Part shown: positions 44,894-55,600 of the stretch, piece by piece
Position numbering within the stretch: the stretch's first letter is position 1
Layout of the letters: each line of letters begins with the position of its first letter
Source of the DNA: Tolypocladium sp. Sup5 PDA-1
Taxonomy: Eukaryota > Ascomycota > Sordariomycetes > Hypocreales > Ophiocordycipitaceae
DNA length: 64,000 nt
Direction of reading: 5' to 3'
Assembly: GCA_000750105.3 (NCBI GenBank)
Contig: JPHH03000033.1
Coordinates: forward strand, 248,001 to 312,000
Position numbers and translations under genes: made by a program
The notes under the pieces: generated by a model
Database searches by the model: none
The model's input: only the letters and a program-made list of their open reading frames with translations
What the model was told of the DNA's origin: nothing

Positions 44894-45735
44894 GGCAGCT
44901 GAAGTCGTGACGGGAGCTTGAGCTTGACCTCAGAAGCTGGGCTGGAGTAGTCTGCCCCGAACATCTTCTTATATTTATACAGGAGCATTGGTGAATATTT
45001 ATCCGCTGCAATTTTGAAGGCGCCATACCATGGCTGCGGGCGTTGCACTCGGCCGATCGTGGCCCCGTGGGGAAAGGACGGAGGGGGTTTCCAGATTGCA
45101 GATACAGAACAGGTTCCCCCGCAAACCTGCTTTTATGTCCCGGGCGGCACGGCAGTTGGGCCCGGGAAACGATGGGCCCCGCGGGCTGTGAGGGTTGAGT
45201 CTTTTTAGCATAAAGGGACGGGGCTTGAGAGGTTACTATTCCCCAGTTGGGGATCGGGCCGACCCCGTTTCAATACTCCCACTGGTAGCCAATGGGTTCG
45301 AGGATCCCCGATTTGACACTCTCAAGGTTAGTCCTTACCAGAATCACTACATGTAACCACGCAGCGTATATGCATTGACGGTACTGCACAGGCAGAGAGG
45401 TTGCGCGTCGCCGTGTCAAACCAGACTGGTCAGGGAAGTGGGCGGGAAGGAAATTCTTGGATCTCGAGGTTCGGTAATTGCAATGTTACCCATCTAGGAA
45501 CCGTGATGTACCTCATCTACCACGATCAAGAGCGACGAGCTATCCAAGTATGCACTCAGGTATATCGAACATAGCATTGAACCCTGGCGGCCCGTGCGAC
45601 TTGGACTTGTCGTCCGCACCATCCCAGATCCAGAGTGCCGTGCTGAGATCAAGAAATCCCTTCAAGACTTCCCCGTGGGAGGGCTCGCCGTGGTTTGCTG
45701 GAATGTCTGGCAAAAGTGGTTCTTGTCCAGCTTCC
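44894..45735. other. Intergenic region
   Basis: Promoter of the tannase-like gene, then the 3' flank of the nitronate monooxygenase gene. No gene seen. Confidence 0.4.
44972..44979 (-). promoter_or_regulatory. TATA box of the tannase-like gene
   Basis: TATAAATA on the minus strand lies about 80 bases before the start codon at 44893. Confidence 0.5.
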
Positions 45736-46815
45736 CTAAGGCGTATCATCGGCAAGCGACCTGATAATACCCGTCGCCTCGTCTCTGACATGATTAACAA
45801 TGTCACCAGCGTCGTCCACACTACGCACCAATCCCACAGCGGCCCCTACATACGTCGCCAGCCTCCCCTCCACTCCCCAGCCAGCATCACCAGTCTTCGC
45901 CGCCTCGTCGTGGAGCTGCTTCAACCTCTCAAACGACACGCCGGCCTCGTGATCTACCCAGCTCCTGTTGATCAATGCGCGCGGGGAGAAGTCGTCGGGC
46001 CACCCGAAAGTGCCACGCAGGTGGTTGTACAGCTGCGTGCGGACGGTGCTCGTGGCGCCGTCGGTCGCGCGGACGACCTCGTTCTGATAGCCCCTGCTGA
46101 TGCGCGCCTCCGTCGCAGCGAGCAGGCGCGTGCCCATGGCGACGCCCGCGGCGCCGAGGGCAAGGGCGGCAGCGACACCGCGGCCGTCGATGATGCCTCC
46201 AGCGGCAATCAGCGGGATCCCGGACGCGCGTGTCGCGTCAGCCGTCTCTGGGAACAGCGCCATGGTGCCCAGCCCGTCCTTGGCCCGGCCATGGCCACCG
46301 GCCTCGGCGCCCTGGATGACGAGCACGTCCGGAGGCGTCGGGCTGCGCGCGGCCGCGACGGCCTCGCCGAGTGTGCCAACTTGGATCCAGATCTGCGTCT
46401 CGGGGGATGCCTGCCGGAGGCCAGTGGTCCATTCGTCCAGCTCGCGCTGGCCATGACGGGGCGCGAACAGCCATACGGCGCAAGGCCGATGCTTCTGGAC
46501 GGCGGATTTGGCGACTTGCAGGTCGCCGTTCCACGTCTGAAAGCCGACGCCAATGGGAAGAAGAGCCGGGTTCGTGCGTTGGCGAAGCACGGAAACCGAG
46601 GGTATCAACTCGGCGGCCTTCTCAAGGTCGAGGAATACATCGTCCGCTTTGATCGTGGGACCAATGAACCCAAGGCCGCCAGCCGAGGACACGGCGACGG
46701 CAAGGCTCGGCCCCGACATGACGCGCATCGGCGCGCCGACAATCAACGGCGACTTGATCCATGGGTATGTCTTGGCTAGTATTCGTCTGAAATCCCGGGG
46801 GCGTAGGGCAGCCAT
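45736..46815 (-). CDS. Nitronate monooxygenase (2-nitropropane dioxygenase type)
   Basis: A single exon encodes 359 residues starting at a clear ATG. The FMN-binding TIM-barrel is evident: the N-terminal SPLIVGAPMRVMSGPSLAVA, the GGLGF turn, Gly-Gly-His-Gly-Arg at 173-177 with the probable catalytic His175, and the phosphate-binding GGIIDGRGVAAAL around 206-219 followed by GAAGVAMGTR. The enzyme oxidises nitronates to carbonyl compounds and nitrite, detoxifying propionate-3-nitronate and similar toxins; it needs FMN and O2. No targeting signal is visible. It is divergently transcribed from the NmrA-like gene with 555 bases between start codons. A long frame on the opposite strand is a shadow. 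Confidence 0.93.
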   Translation of the reverse strand: MAALRPRDFRRILAKTYPWIKSPLIVGAPMRVMSGPSLAVAVSSAGGLGFIGPTIKADDVFLDLEKAAELIPSVSVLRQRTNPALLPIGVGFQTWNGDLQVAKSAVQKHRPCAVWLFAPRHGQRELDEWTTGLRQASPETQIWIQVGTLGEAVAAARSPTPPDVLVIQGAEAGGHGRAKDGLGTMALFPETADATRASGIPLIAAGGIIDGRGVAAALALGAAGVAMGTRLLAATEARISRGYQNEVVRATDGATSTVRTQLYNHLRGTFGWPDDFSPRALINRSWVDHEAGVSFERLKQLHDEAAKTGDAGWGVEGRLATYVGAAVGLVRSVDDAGDIVNHVRDEATGIIRSLADDTP

Positions 46816-47370
46816 GATGAAGAGGATGCTTTAGGAGTCGCCTGCAGAAGACAATGTGAGGAGATGTTAATTAATCAAGGAAGGTGAGTCTGCTGCACTG
46901 AGTGTAGGTGTGTATGGAATCATGGATGTAGTCAAAGGGCGGCTTTTAGGCGGGAATGCTAGATTTCGGTAGAGCGTCTGATGCGCCTCTCGCGCTTTTG
47001 GTAGTCGGTTGAGCTTCGTCATTCTGAGCAACAGGGCAAACTCTACATTGGTTTGTAAGCACACATCGTCGCTCGTACTCGTGAGGCTAATCAGCTCCAG
47101 ATGCGAGTATCGCCTTAGAGGCCGACGTATCCGATGAGTACCGTACATGGTTGTTCAGCTCAGCTTACAGCACCCGTTGTTACAAATCCGGTTTCTCCGT
47201 GCAACCCTTCCATTGCGACGATGGCTTTACCAAGTATCGGTACCTGAATGGTAGTTGCGGGGGCAAAGGGTACCGTACAGCATATAAACAGGGTCTGCGG
47301 CCAGAAGAATGATGCTTCAATTGATCCAACTTGCCCCTCCCTTGACTTCAAAACCTACGAAATCATCATC
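46816..47370. promoter_or_regulatory. Shared divergent promoter region
   Basis: 555 bases separate the ATGs of the minus-strand nitronate monooxygenase and the plus-strand NmrA-like gene. A TATAAA box lies on the NmrA side. No coding signal is present. Confidence 0.5.
47283..47288 (+). promoter_or_regulatory. TATA box of the NmrA-like gene
   Basis: TATAAA lies 88 bases before the ATG at 47371, within CATATAAACAGG. Confidence 0.45.
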
Positions 47371-48404
47371 ATGGCCAAAAAGCTGCTTACGGTGGTTGGT
47401 GGCACCGGCACCCAGGGCCTGTCCATCATCAACGCCGCCCTCAAGGACGGGACGTACGCCGTCCGGGCGACAACCCGCAACCCCAAGAGCGACAAGGCAG
47501 AGAAGCTCCGCGCCAGGGGAGTAGAGGTGGTGCAGGCCGACGTCGGCGACGAACAAAGCCTGCTTGCGGCCTTCAAGGGCTCGGCCGCGGTTTTCGGCGT
47601 CACCGACTTCTTCGAGCCGTTTGCCAAGCACGGCCCGGAGAAGGCAGTCGAGATTGAAAGCGCCCAGGGCATCAATATCGCCAAGGCCGCATCGAAGACG
47701 GCTTCCCTGGAGCACTTTATCTGGAGCACGCTGCCCAACGGCGAGAGGTTGACTGGTGGTAAATACCTAGTTCCGCACTTTGCTGCGAAGAACCGAGTGG
47801 ACGACCACATCAAGCAGGATAAGGCCTTGTATGCCAAGACGACTTTTCTCTGGATTGCCTTTTACGGCAACAACTTCCAGTATCCAATGTTCACTCCAAA
47901 TTTACTGGTAAGCACGGTCATCATGATCGCTCAGTTCAATGCATAAACCATCAGTCATTGACGTGCACGCAGAAATCTTCCGAAAGCTACATCCAGCTAT
48001 CCCCTGCGTCCCCGACGACGCCCGTTTGGTCCATCGGCAGCCCCCTGGGAAACATCGGGGCCTTTGCGCTCGCCATTCTCAAGCAGCCCAGTAAGACTCT
48101 TCCTGGGAGGTTCGTCTTTGCGTACGTCGAGGAGACGACCAATGGCAAGATGCTGCAGGACTGGGCAGAGGTCCTCAAGAAGCGCGCCGTGTACGTGCAG
48201 ACATCGCTCGACGACTACAACAATGTCTGGCCGGCGTGGGGGCTGGAGATGGGCGTGATGATGAAGATGTGGGACGAGCTCAGGGAGCGCACCTGGACTG
48301 GCGAGGATGGCATACTGACCAAGGATGACTTGGGTTTGTCGGCTGCGAACTTTGTTGGCTTCAAGGGGGCGGTGGCGGAGATGGATTGGAATGCGCTGTT
48401 GTAA
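47371..48404 (+). CDS. NmrA-like NAD(P)-binding protein
   Basis: Two exons, 47371..47907 and 47973..48404, flank a 65-nt intron (GTAAGC..GCACGCAG) and give 322 residues. The N-terminus has the Rossmann motif VVGGTGTQG at residues 8-16, RATTRNP after the second strand as expected for NADP preference, and the EHFIWSTLPN segment. Typical fungal NmrA-like proteins sense NAD(P) redox state and regulate nitrogen metabolism or act as reductase-like enzymes. The classical catalytic Tyr-x-x-x-Lys of short-chain dehydrogenases is not evident, which supports a sensor role. No signal peptide is present. Its head-to-head neighbour is a flavin oxidase of nitro compounds, a possible functional link to nitrogen stress. 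Confidence 0.9.
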
Positions 48405-49548
48405 ATCTCGGTGGCTTGAGGATTTGTCTGGATTCCCTTTCATAAAAGTTACTGCTGTGCGCGCATTTCATTGCTGCTCCAAGTCTAGGCCAATTCTTAT
48501 GGGTCGAGTGCGATTAGATGGTTCCAAGAGAGCTCTATCCGTGCTTCGTACGGGCAGGCGGTAGGAGGAGTCTTGGCCGTCTCAATTCTGAAATAGAGCT
48601 GACAGGCCACCCATACAGCCCGTATAGTATGAACATGGTTGGGCCTGCTATTAATTCTCTCTGGCGAATTAGGTAATGACTCTCAAGTACGAGTACGGAC
48701 TAGCTGCGGTGCCAAGCAAACGGAACTTCAAGTCCCACAGCGATGAACCATTCTTCTGGCTCAGGGATGGCACCTAATCATATCTGATCATGCAAGCAGG
48801 CCTTTGCTAGGCGCCTCGGCGAATCCCATTCCAACCCAAAGGATTACACTCCATAGACGGGCTCAGCAGACGGGTTTCGACGGCCCATATGACATGGTGT
48901 ACGAAGCAACGCGTAATCTCCCTGGGTCCTCGGCAGGGCTCCATGCCAGTACGACTATTGCAGAGTGGAGTGAGCGAGGGAAGCAAGGGTATGATAATAC
49001 CGAGTCTAGGCCGTGAACGATATATCGTGCCCAGCTCGTCAGAATCACCCACTAGAAAAGGTGGAATTTAAAAATACTTGACTTTAAATAAGTCACCAAA
49101 GGCTTTGCTAAATGCGTCTGATAGCTAGAAAAAGTACTAAAGTCCTAAATCTTCTATGGTTTTCTCTTGTTAGATACTGAGGACCGAGGACCAAGGACCT
49201 GTTAACAGGATCCGCCTAGCTATAATTATGTGTTTAGCATCATGCAACTTAAGGTTTGCCAGTCGTTGAGTGCCGTCATTATATGCGGCATGCTATAGCA
49301 TGCATTATTAACAACAAAGTACCACGAAGAAACGTTTCCGGGGCCATTCTTTTGCGCCAATATACCATGCGATGCTCGCGAGTCACGAGTCAGGAGGCAT
49401 GGGTACATTAATCGGCTGGCAATCCGTCTGAAGTAGCCTCGACACGTAGAGAGCCCATGGATGCTTGCAGCCCTCAGTCCTTCTGCTCCCACCAGTCTTG
49501 CCTTGAATTCACCTTGACCACCCACTTTGTTTGTTTGTGAGAGCTGCC
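48405..49548. other. AT-richer intergenic region
   Basis: Bases 49040-49260 are AT-rich (TTTAAAAATAC, TTTAAATAAG) and contain GACCGAGGACCAAGGACC-type short repeats. This could be a degraded repeat or transposon scar. No gene or terminal repeats recognised. Confidence 0.4.
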
Positions 49549-52407
49549 ATGGTTCGCCTATCGATCTCCAGCCTGGTGTGGCTTGTTGCAACGGCAGCCT
49601 CGTCCACCTTGGCAGTTGACAACAAGGAAACACCCGGAAATGTCGTCCCCGGCGCCTTCATACTCGAGTGCGAGAGCGGCCACGACCTAGAGCCGCTCGT
49701 CAGAGCCATCCAGGAGCGTGGCGGCGAGGTGCGCCGCAGGTTCGAGTCCCAGATCTTCCGGGGCGTCTCGGTCCAGCTGGCAGACGTCAAGCAGGCCAAG
49801 CAGACGAGCGCCGAGATGGGACAGATGGCGGGCGTCAAGAACGTATGGCCCGTACAGGTGTCCAAGCTGGCGCCAGAGGACGAGGGCGGGAAGCAGCCAG
49901 AGCAGGAGAAGCAGGAGCAGCGCCGTGGCCTTGGCCTCCGCGCCACCGGCGAGGACCCCGAGTCCCCTTGGAATCATCTCATGACGCAGGTGGACAAGCT
50001 GCATGACGAGGGCTTCTCGGGTAATGGCATCAGAATTGCCGTCGTCGACACGGGCGTAGGTTCCTCCTCCCGTGAGTCGCGAGAGAGCCCGGTAGCACTA
50101 ACATGGACTTGACGGCGGCAGGTCGACTACAAGCACCCGGCCTTGGGTGGCTGCTTCGGCAAAGGCTGCCGAGTCGCATTCGGGGACAATCTGGCCAAGG
50201 ACGGAAACAAGGGCGACCCTATGGACTGCGATGGCCATGGCACCAAGGTGGCCGGTATCCTGGCCGGGTATGATCGGGAGGGCGGCTTCGTGGGTGTGGC
50301 CCCTAACGCGACCCTGGGTGCCTACCGCGTCCTCGACTGCAAGGCCCATATGGAAGAAGACGACCTCGTCGCCGGCTGGCTCAAGGCATACGAAGACGGC
50401 GCCCAGATCATCGTCTCGTCCGCCGCCTTCCAGGGCTCCAACTGGGCCCAGCGACCCGCCGCAACCGTGGTCTCGCGCATCGTCGCCAGCGGCGTCCCCT
50501 GCATCACGGCTCTGGGCAACCTCCGAGACGAGGGCCTGTTCTTTGCGGCGAACCCTGCCACCGGCCGCGGCGTGACGGCGGTGAACTCCTTCGCCCGCGC
50601 CTACGTGCCGCTGGAGCAGAAGGGCGCCTACGCCGTCGACGGCGGCGCCGGTATCGAGTTCCCGTTTGAGGCTGGCTTCCCCGGGCGATGGGACCGCGAG
50701 GAGCGCCAGGTCCACGACGTCGACGCCGACTATGGAGACGACGCCGACGACCTGAGGGACGGCGAGGTCGTCTTCGACTACGGCGGTGGCTGGTGGGATG
50801 CCGTCCCTGACTGCCAACTGAGCCCGGGCAACGGCACGCTCAAGGACCTTGCCGGCCGCGTGGCCCTCATCCGCACCTCGCCGCAGACCAAGAACTGCAC
50901 GTTCCTCCACCGGGCGCGCAACGCCGCGGCCCGTGGCGCCGAGCACATCCTTGCCTGGCGGGACAAGCCTGCCACCGTCAACGCCCGCGACGTCAAGGGC
51001 ATCGTCGCGACCGGCATCACCCAACCCGAGGTCGGCATGGCCATGTCCCGAGCCCTCCGCGCCGGCCAGCGGGTGACGATGCGCCGGACGGGCCGCCTCC
51101 GCATCGAGACCGGCCCGGTGGCCGGCATGTCGGCGTTCGGCCCGACGTGGGACCTCGACATCAAGCCCAACGTGGGCGCCCCCGGGCAGGCTGTGCCGCT
51201 CACGACCATGGGCGGCGGCTACCGCTCGGACTCGGGCACCTCGTTTGCCGGGCCGCTCGTCGGGGGCATCTTTGCCCTCATCGCCGAAGCCAGGGGTACC
51301 TTTGACCCGGCGCTCATCACCGGCCTCCTCATGTCCACGGCCGTGCCGCAGGTTGGCAACGACAAATGGACCAACCCCGGCCTGGGCGACTACCTCTACT
51401 CGGTCGCGCAGCAGGGCGGCGGCCTTGTCAAGGCCTGGGATGCGGCCCATGCCACCACTCTCGTCGAGCCTGCCGGCCTCACCTTCAACGACACGGACCA
51501 CCGGGCCCCGTCCATGGGCCTCCGCATCACGAACACGGCCAGGTCCGAGGTGACGTACGAGCTCTCCCACATCCCGGCCATCACGCTGTACACCCTCGCC
51601 GAGGGCTCCATCAGCCCAGACAAGAACGAGGCCATCCACGCCGCGGCAGCCGTCAAGCTGAGCAGCAGCTCCGTCACCCTCGGCCCCGGCCAGTCGGTCA
51701 CCGTCGACGTCTCCGCCTCGGATCCCAAGGGCTTAGACCCCAAGCGTCTGCCCTTGTGGTCCGGCTGGATTGCCGTCAACGGCTCCGACCACACCTCACT
51801 GACTATCCCGTACCTCGGCCTCGGGGGCTCGCTCCGCTCCGCTACCGTCATGGATGCCAGCAGCAGATCCATCGCCCGCGGGTCCGACCCGTTCCGGTCC
51901 TCCGTTGCCGACAACTCCGCCTTTGTCTTTCCGGACCCACCATCGGCCGACAGCCCCGGACAGGAACCCGGCTCCATCGAGGGTCTCGGCTTGCCCGCGG
52001 ATCCTTTCTACGACCCGGGCGTCACTGCCACCTTCCGCCTGGCCCTCGGATCGCCTCAGGTGCGTGTCGACGTCGTACCGCTCGACATCTGCTCGCCTGA
52101 GAACAAGAGAGCAGATGCGTCGGCTGGGGCTTGCGTGCCCGAGGCCACCATCACCGAGCTCGGGGGCGTCAAATCCATTGGTCAGGTTGCAGGTTACCCT
52201 CAGCACCACGTGCAGCGCGGGGAGATCCAGGTCGAGTGGAACGGCTCCCTGGCGTCCGGCCAATTCGCTCCTCCGGGTAGGTACAAGCTCGTTGCTCGCG
52301 CCCTGGCTGTCTTGGGCGATGCCGACGATATGTCCCATTGGCAGGCTGTCGAGTCGCCCGTTTTTACCATCGTATACCTGCGCAACATGATAGATCCACG
52401 GCGCTAG
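49549..52407 (+). CDS. Large secreted subtilisin-like protease with PA-type insert
   Basis: Two exons, 49549..50055 and 50122..52407, flank a 66-nt intron (GTAGGT..GGCAG) and give 930 residues. The signal peptide covers about residues 1-22, followed by an inhibitor I9-like propeptide. The catalytic residues are Asp167 (VVDTGV, at the exon junction), His208 (DGHGTK) and Ser543 (SGTSFAGPL). The gap of about 335 residues between His and Ser fits a PA-type insert (residues about 360-450). A long C-terminal region of about 390 residues is beta-rich and resembles the Fn3-like domains of C5a-peptidase/minor extracellular protease (vpr)-type enzymes. Such enzymes digest extracellular proteins such as host cuticle or tissue proteins. 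It lies tail to tail with the GHKL-NOV gene, with 206 bases between stops. Confidence 0.92.
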
Positions 52408-52613
52408 GATTGTACAAAGAGAGTCTCAGATAATTCGTAATGGGGTACTATATTCAATACTCACCAGTGTCAACCAAAGGCCCTCGCTATTGTATGGTGG
52501 TTCAGTGTGGTCTCGCTCTTTGATCAGGGTCAGAAACCGCCCACGGAGAGATGAAAGACAAACAGGCCTGGGGATGAGTATTGCGCCATATATTACTATC
52601 AGCATCACTTTCT

Positions 52614-55600
52614 CTAGCCCTGTGCAACCACCGACCAGTTCTCTGCTGTAAACTCCAGTTCGCCCGCCTGTCTCATGAGCTCCGGATCCACCAGCACCTT
52701 GAAGTCAATGGAGCTTTTCCCGAGGTTGAAGACTCGAATGATGACGTAGATGCTGTGTGGCCGAGGACTATCGCGATCGTAGCTGGAGCAACTCTGCATC
52801 TGGTCCGTATTTAGCATCAAGTAGCTCAAGCCCGGGGTAAAACTATTAACTCACCCTCGCATACTGATACTTGCTCATAAAGAACGGCGTTTCACACGGT
52901 CCTGTCGTCGCCTTGACTTCGATAAAGTACCGCGGTCGAGCGGTTGCCCAGATCTCGGCATCCAGATTGCCGTTGTCGACGAACATCCTGGTTAGCGTGC
53001 CGTCGTCGGTGTACACGATGTCGGCCGTCTCGCTTCCGTTCCATGGGGCCATGTCGGAGTATTCGGGGTGGCATGTGACGTATCTGCGGATGGTGCTTTG
53101 CCAGTTTGCTCTAGAGAACCCGGGGAGTCCAGGCCTCACACGGGACAGCATCTCAAAGACCTGCAGCATGTAGTTAGCGCACTGTAATAGTAAATGAGGG
53201 TAAATGGAAACACTCACAAACAGCTCTCCGGCTGCACCGACCATCTTATCCCGCTCTATGTTACTGGTCGACAGTATGCGGAAGTGGTTTCCCACGGCCT
53301 CGTGCTCAGGGAGCGCGGCTCCAACGCCTGACATGTCGAATACCCCCCGTGACGGAAATGTAGCTTGTCTGGCAGCGCCCACGACATGTCTTATTAGATC
53401 TGGGTAGTCGTCCGAATCCGATGCCAATACGGGCTGTGCCCAATTTCTTGAGGCTCTGTATCCGCTCCGGGCCGCGATATAAGACACTTCTTGACTGTCT
53501 CCATCTGTTGATGCCTGCGGTGGCTGGCGTGTAGATCGGTTCGTAGGGACCGAATGCAAGGGTCGAGGTGCCTCATCCCGAGATTCGTCGGATGTTCCTG
53601 GTGTGAGTTCTCCGGAGAAAACATCGTCTTCGTCGAGATCCTCGTCCTCAGCTTCAGGGATGTCGATGTTGCCAATGCCAAGCTCGTCCAAAACATCTGG
53701 CAACGCACAAGGTTTGGTGGCGAGAACGCTTCGCACTGCACTGAGGACCTCGAGCCTCATGGGCTCTGTTATCAGTGTCGTTGGCTCAGTCATCATCCAC
53801 TCGCACAGGCGAGGTGCAAGCTTGCCATTGAAGCAGACCTCCTGCGACTTTGGATCCTTTGGAACGTAGACCTTGAGCCCATGGGGGCCGTCATCAATGT
53901 GAAGCATTGCAGTTTCTTTCTCTACCCTGAGCTGCTTCCCGTCTTGGCTCAGCGAGAGTTCCGACGTGATTTGATCCGTCTCGAGGGTTTCGGCATTGCG
54001 CAAGACATCATAGAGCTCTTGGAGGTTACCTCGGGCTCTGGCGCTTTGGTGGAACGCAACAATACTAGAAATAAGTCAGTCAATCGTACCAGCCATTGAA
54101 GGATGGTCATATCACCTACCGGAGCAAAGCATGAGCCTTTATCTTAATACGCCGGTCGGGTGAGGAGACTGGTCGCGTCGAGGCTGCATCAGCGGAAGAA
54201 ATCTCCTTGACTGCCTTTGACAGATATCGTCCTTCAAGCCGGGTCCATTTGATGAATGGCCCCAGATCTCGGATTTGAGACATGGTGAAATCGAGGAAGA
54301 TTGCCTTGTCTGCAAAGTCATCACCATGGTGCTGGCGGTCGAGAAGGGCGAATGCGCTAGATCCTTTCCGAAGCTCGACTTGACCACCGGGCAGCCTTAC
54401 TGGGAATATATCTCTCTCAAGGACCGGCTCAGGATCAAAAGTTCTGTCTTCGCCTTTCATCATGGAGCTGAACGTGAGAATGGTCTCCTTGGCTTCGTCG
54501 ACCGAGAGCGCCGGGCTATGCAGCGCCGTGAGCTTGCCATAGACCATCTCGGCGGTCATCGTCTGAACACCAAGGCGCTTGACGAAGAATGCCTCCTGAT
54601 CGCCGTAAAGGTCGTTCAAAATGAGCATTCGATTGATCCTGGTGGCAGTTGACCACAAACACTGCGACGGTTTGTGCCACGAAGCAGATCCGTTGACGAA
54701 GCCGCAGATGAGTCCGTTATTCTCGAAGATCTCCCTGTGTCGTCGTTAACAAGGCCTTGGCTACGTAGTCGTTGCTCATACTTACTTTAACTCGTCGTTG
54801 CCGTCAGCTCTCGGGCACATCTTGGCAAGGGACTTGTACAGCTTTTTGATTCGATCAAAGTCCGTGCAATCGGATGACTTGAACTTCTCGATCTCTTGGA
54901 CAATGTGCTTCCAATCGCAGTTCGGAATATTCAAGGTTGTCGTGAAGAAATCGGCCAGGTACGGGCCGTCTCTTTCGAATTGCTCGAATTTGTTCGGAAA
55001 CAGGAGCTTCAGCGGGTACTTAAGTACCAGCTCGAACGGCGAGTCCCATACGCATTCTATAGGTTCCGTCCAAATAGTTACCGAATTGCTTTGTGGAATG
55101 CAAATTAAGTCCCATGTTTTAGTGTGTTCTCTGTGGGAGAGGTTAGCATAGGAAAAACCCCGTATTATCAAAAGCCTGATAGCAACCAAGCGTTCTTGGA
55201 TACAAGACGGTAAGCCGTGTCTTCATGTTCCAGTCCCCCACCACGACCAAGCTCGACCATCGAAGCTTTTCTGAACGAAAATAAGGCAAGGACTTACCGA
55301 ATCAATCCAATGCATTCTTCTGGGTCGCTGGACTCGCGGGCTTTGCCTTGGAGGCATTTGTAGAGCTCACAGACCCTTTCTGGCGCGGCAATGCTCTGCC
55401 CCCGTGGGTTTGCCCCTTTTATGGACCGCAGAATGCGCAGGAGGAACTGCACATCGGGGCCCTTAGACCCCAGTCCAAACACGTCCCCAAGAGCATTCCA
55501 TTCCGCAGGGAATCTGTCATGGAGATGGGGTGTCTCTAGTTGCAACCAGGGAAACCACTCGTCGTCGAGGAGGAATCTGCCGCAGATGGCCTTGAGTTCT

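Noticed and set aside
45295..45310. tRNA B-box-like word (GGTTCGAGGATCC)
   Set aside because: The flanks do not fold into a tRNA.
45478..46779. 433-codon plus-strand frame
   Set aside because: It is antisense to nitronate monooxygenase, which has clear family motifs on the minus strand.
50098..51639. 513-codon minus-strand frame
   Set aside because: It is antisense to the large subtilase and has a Gly/Ala/Val/Arg-rich composition.
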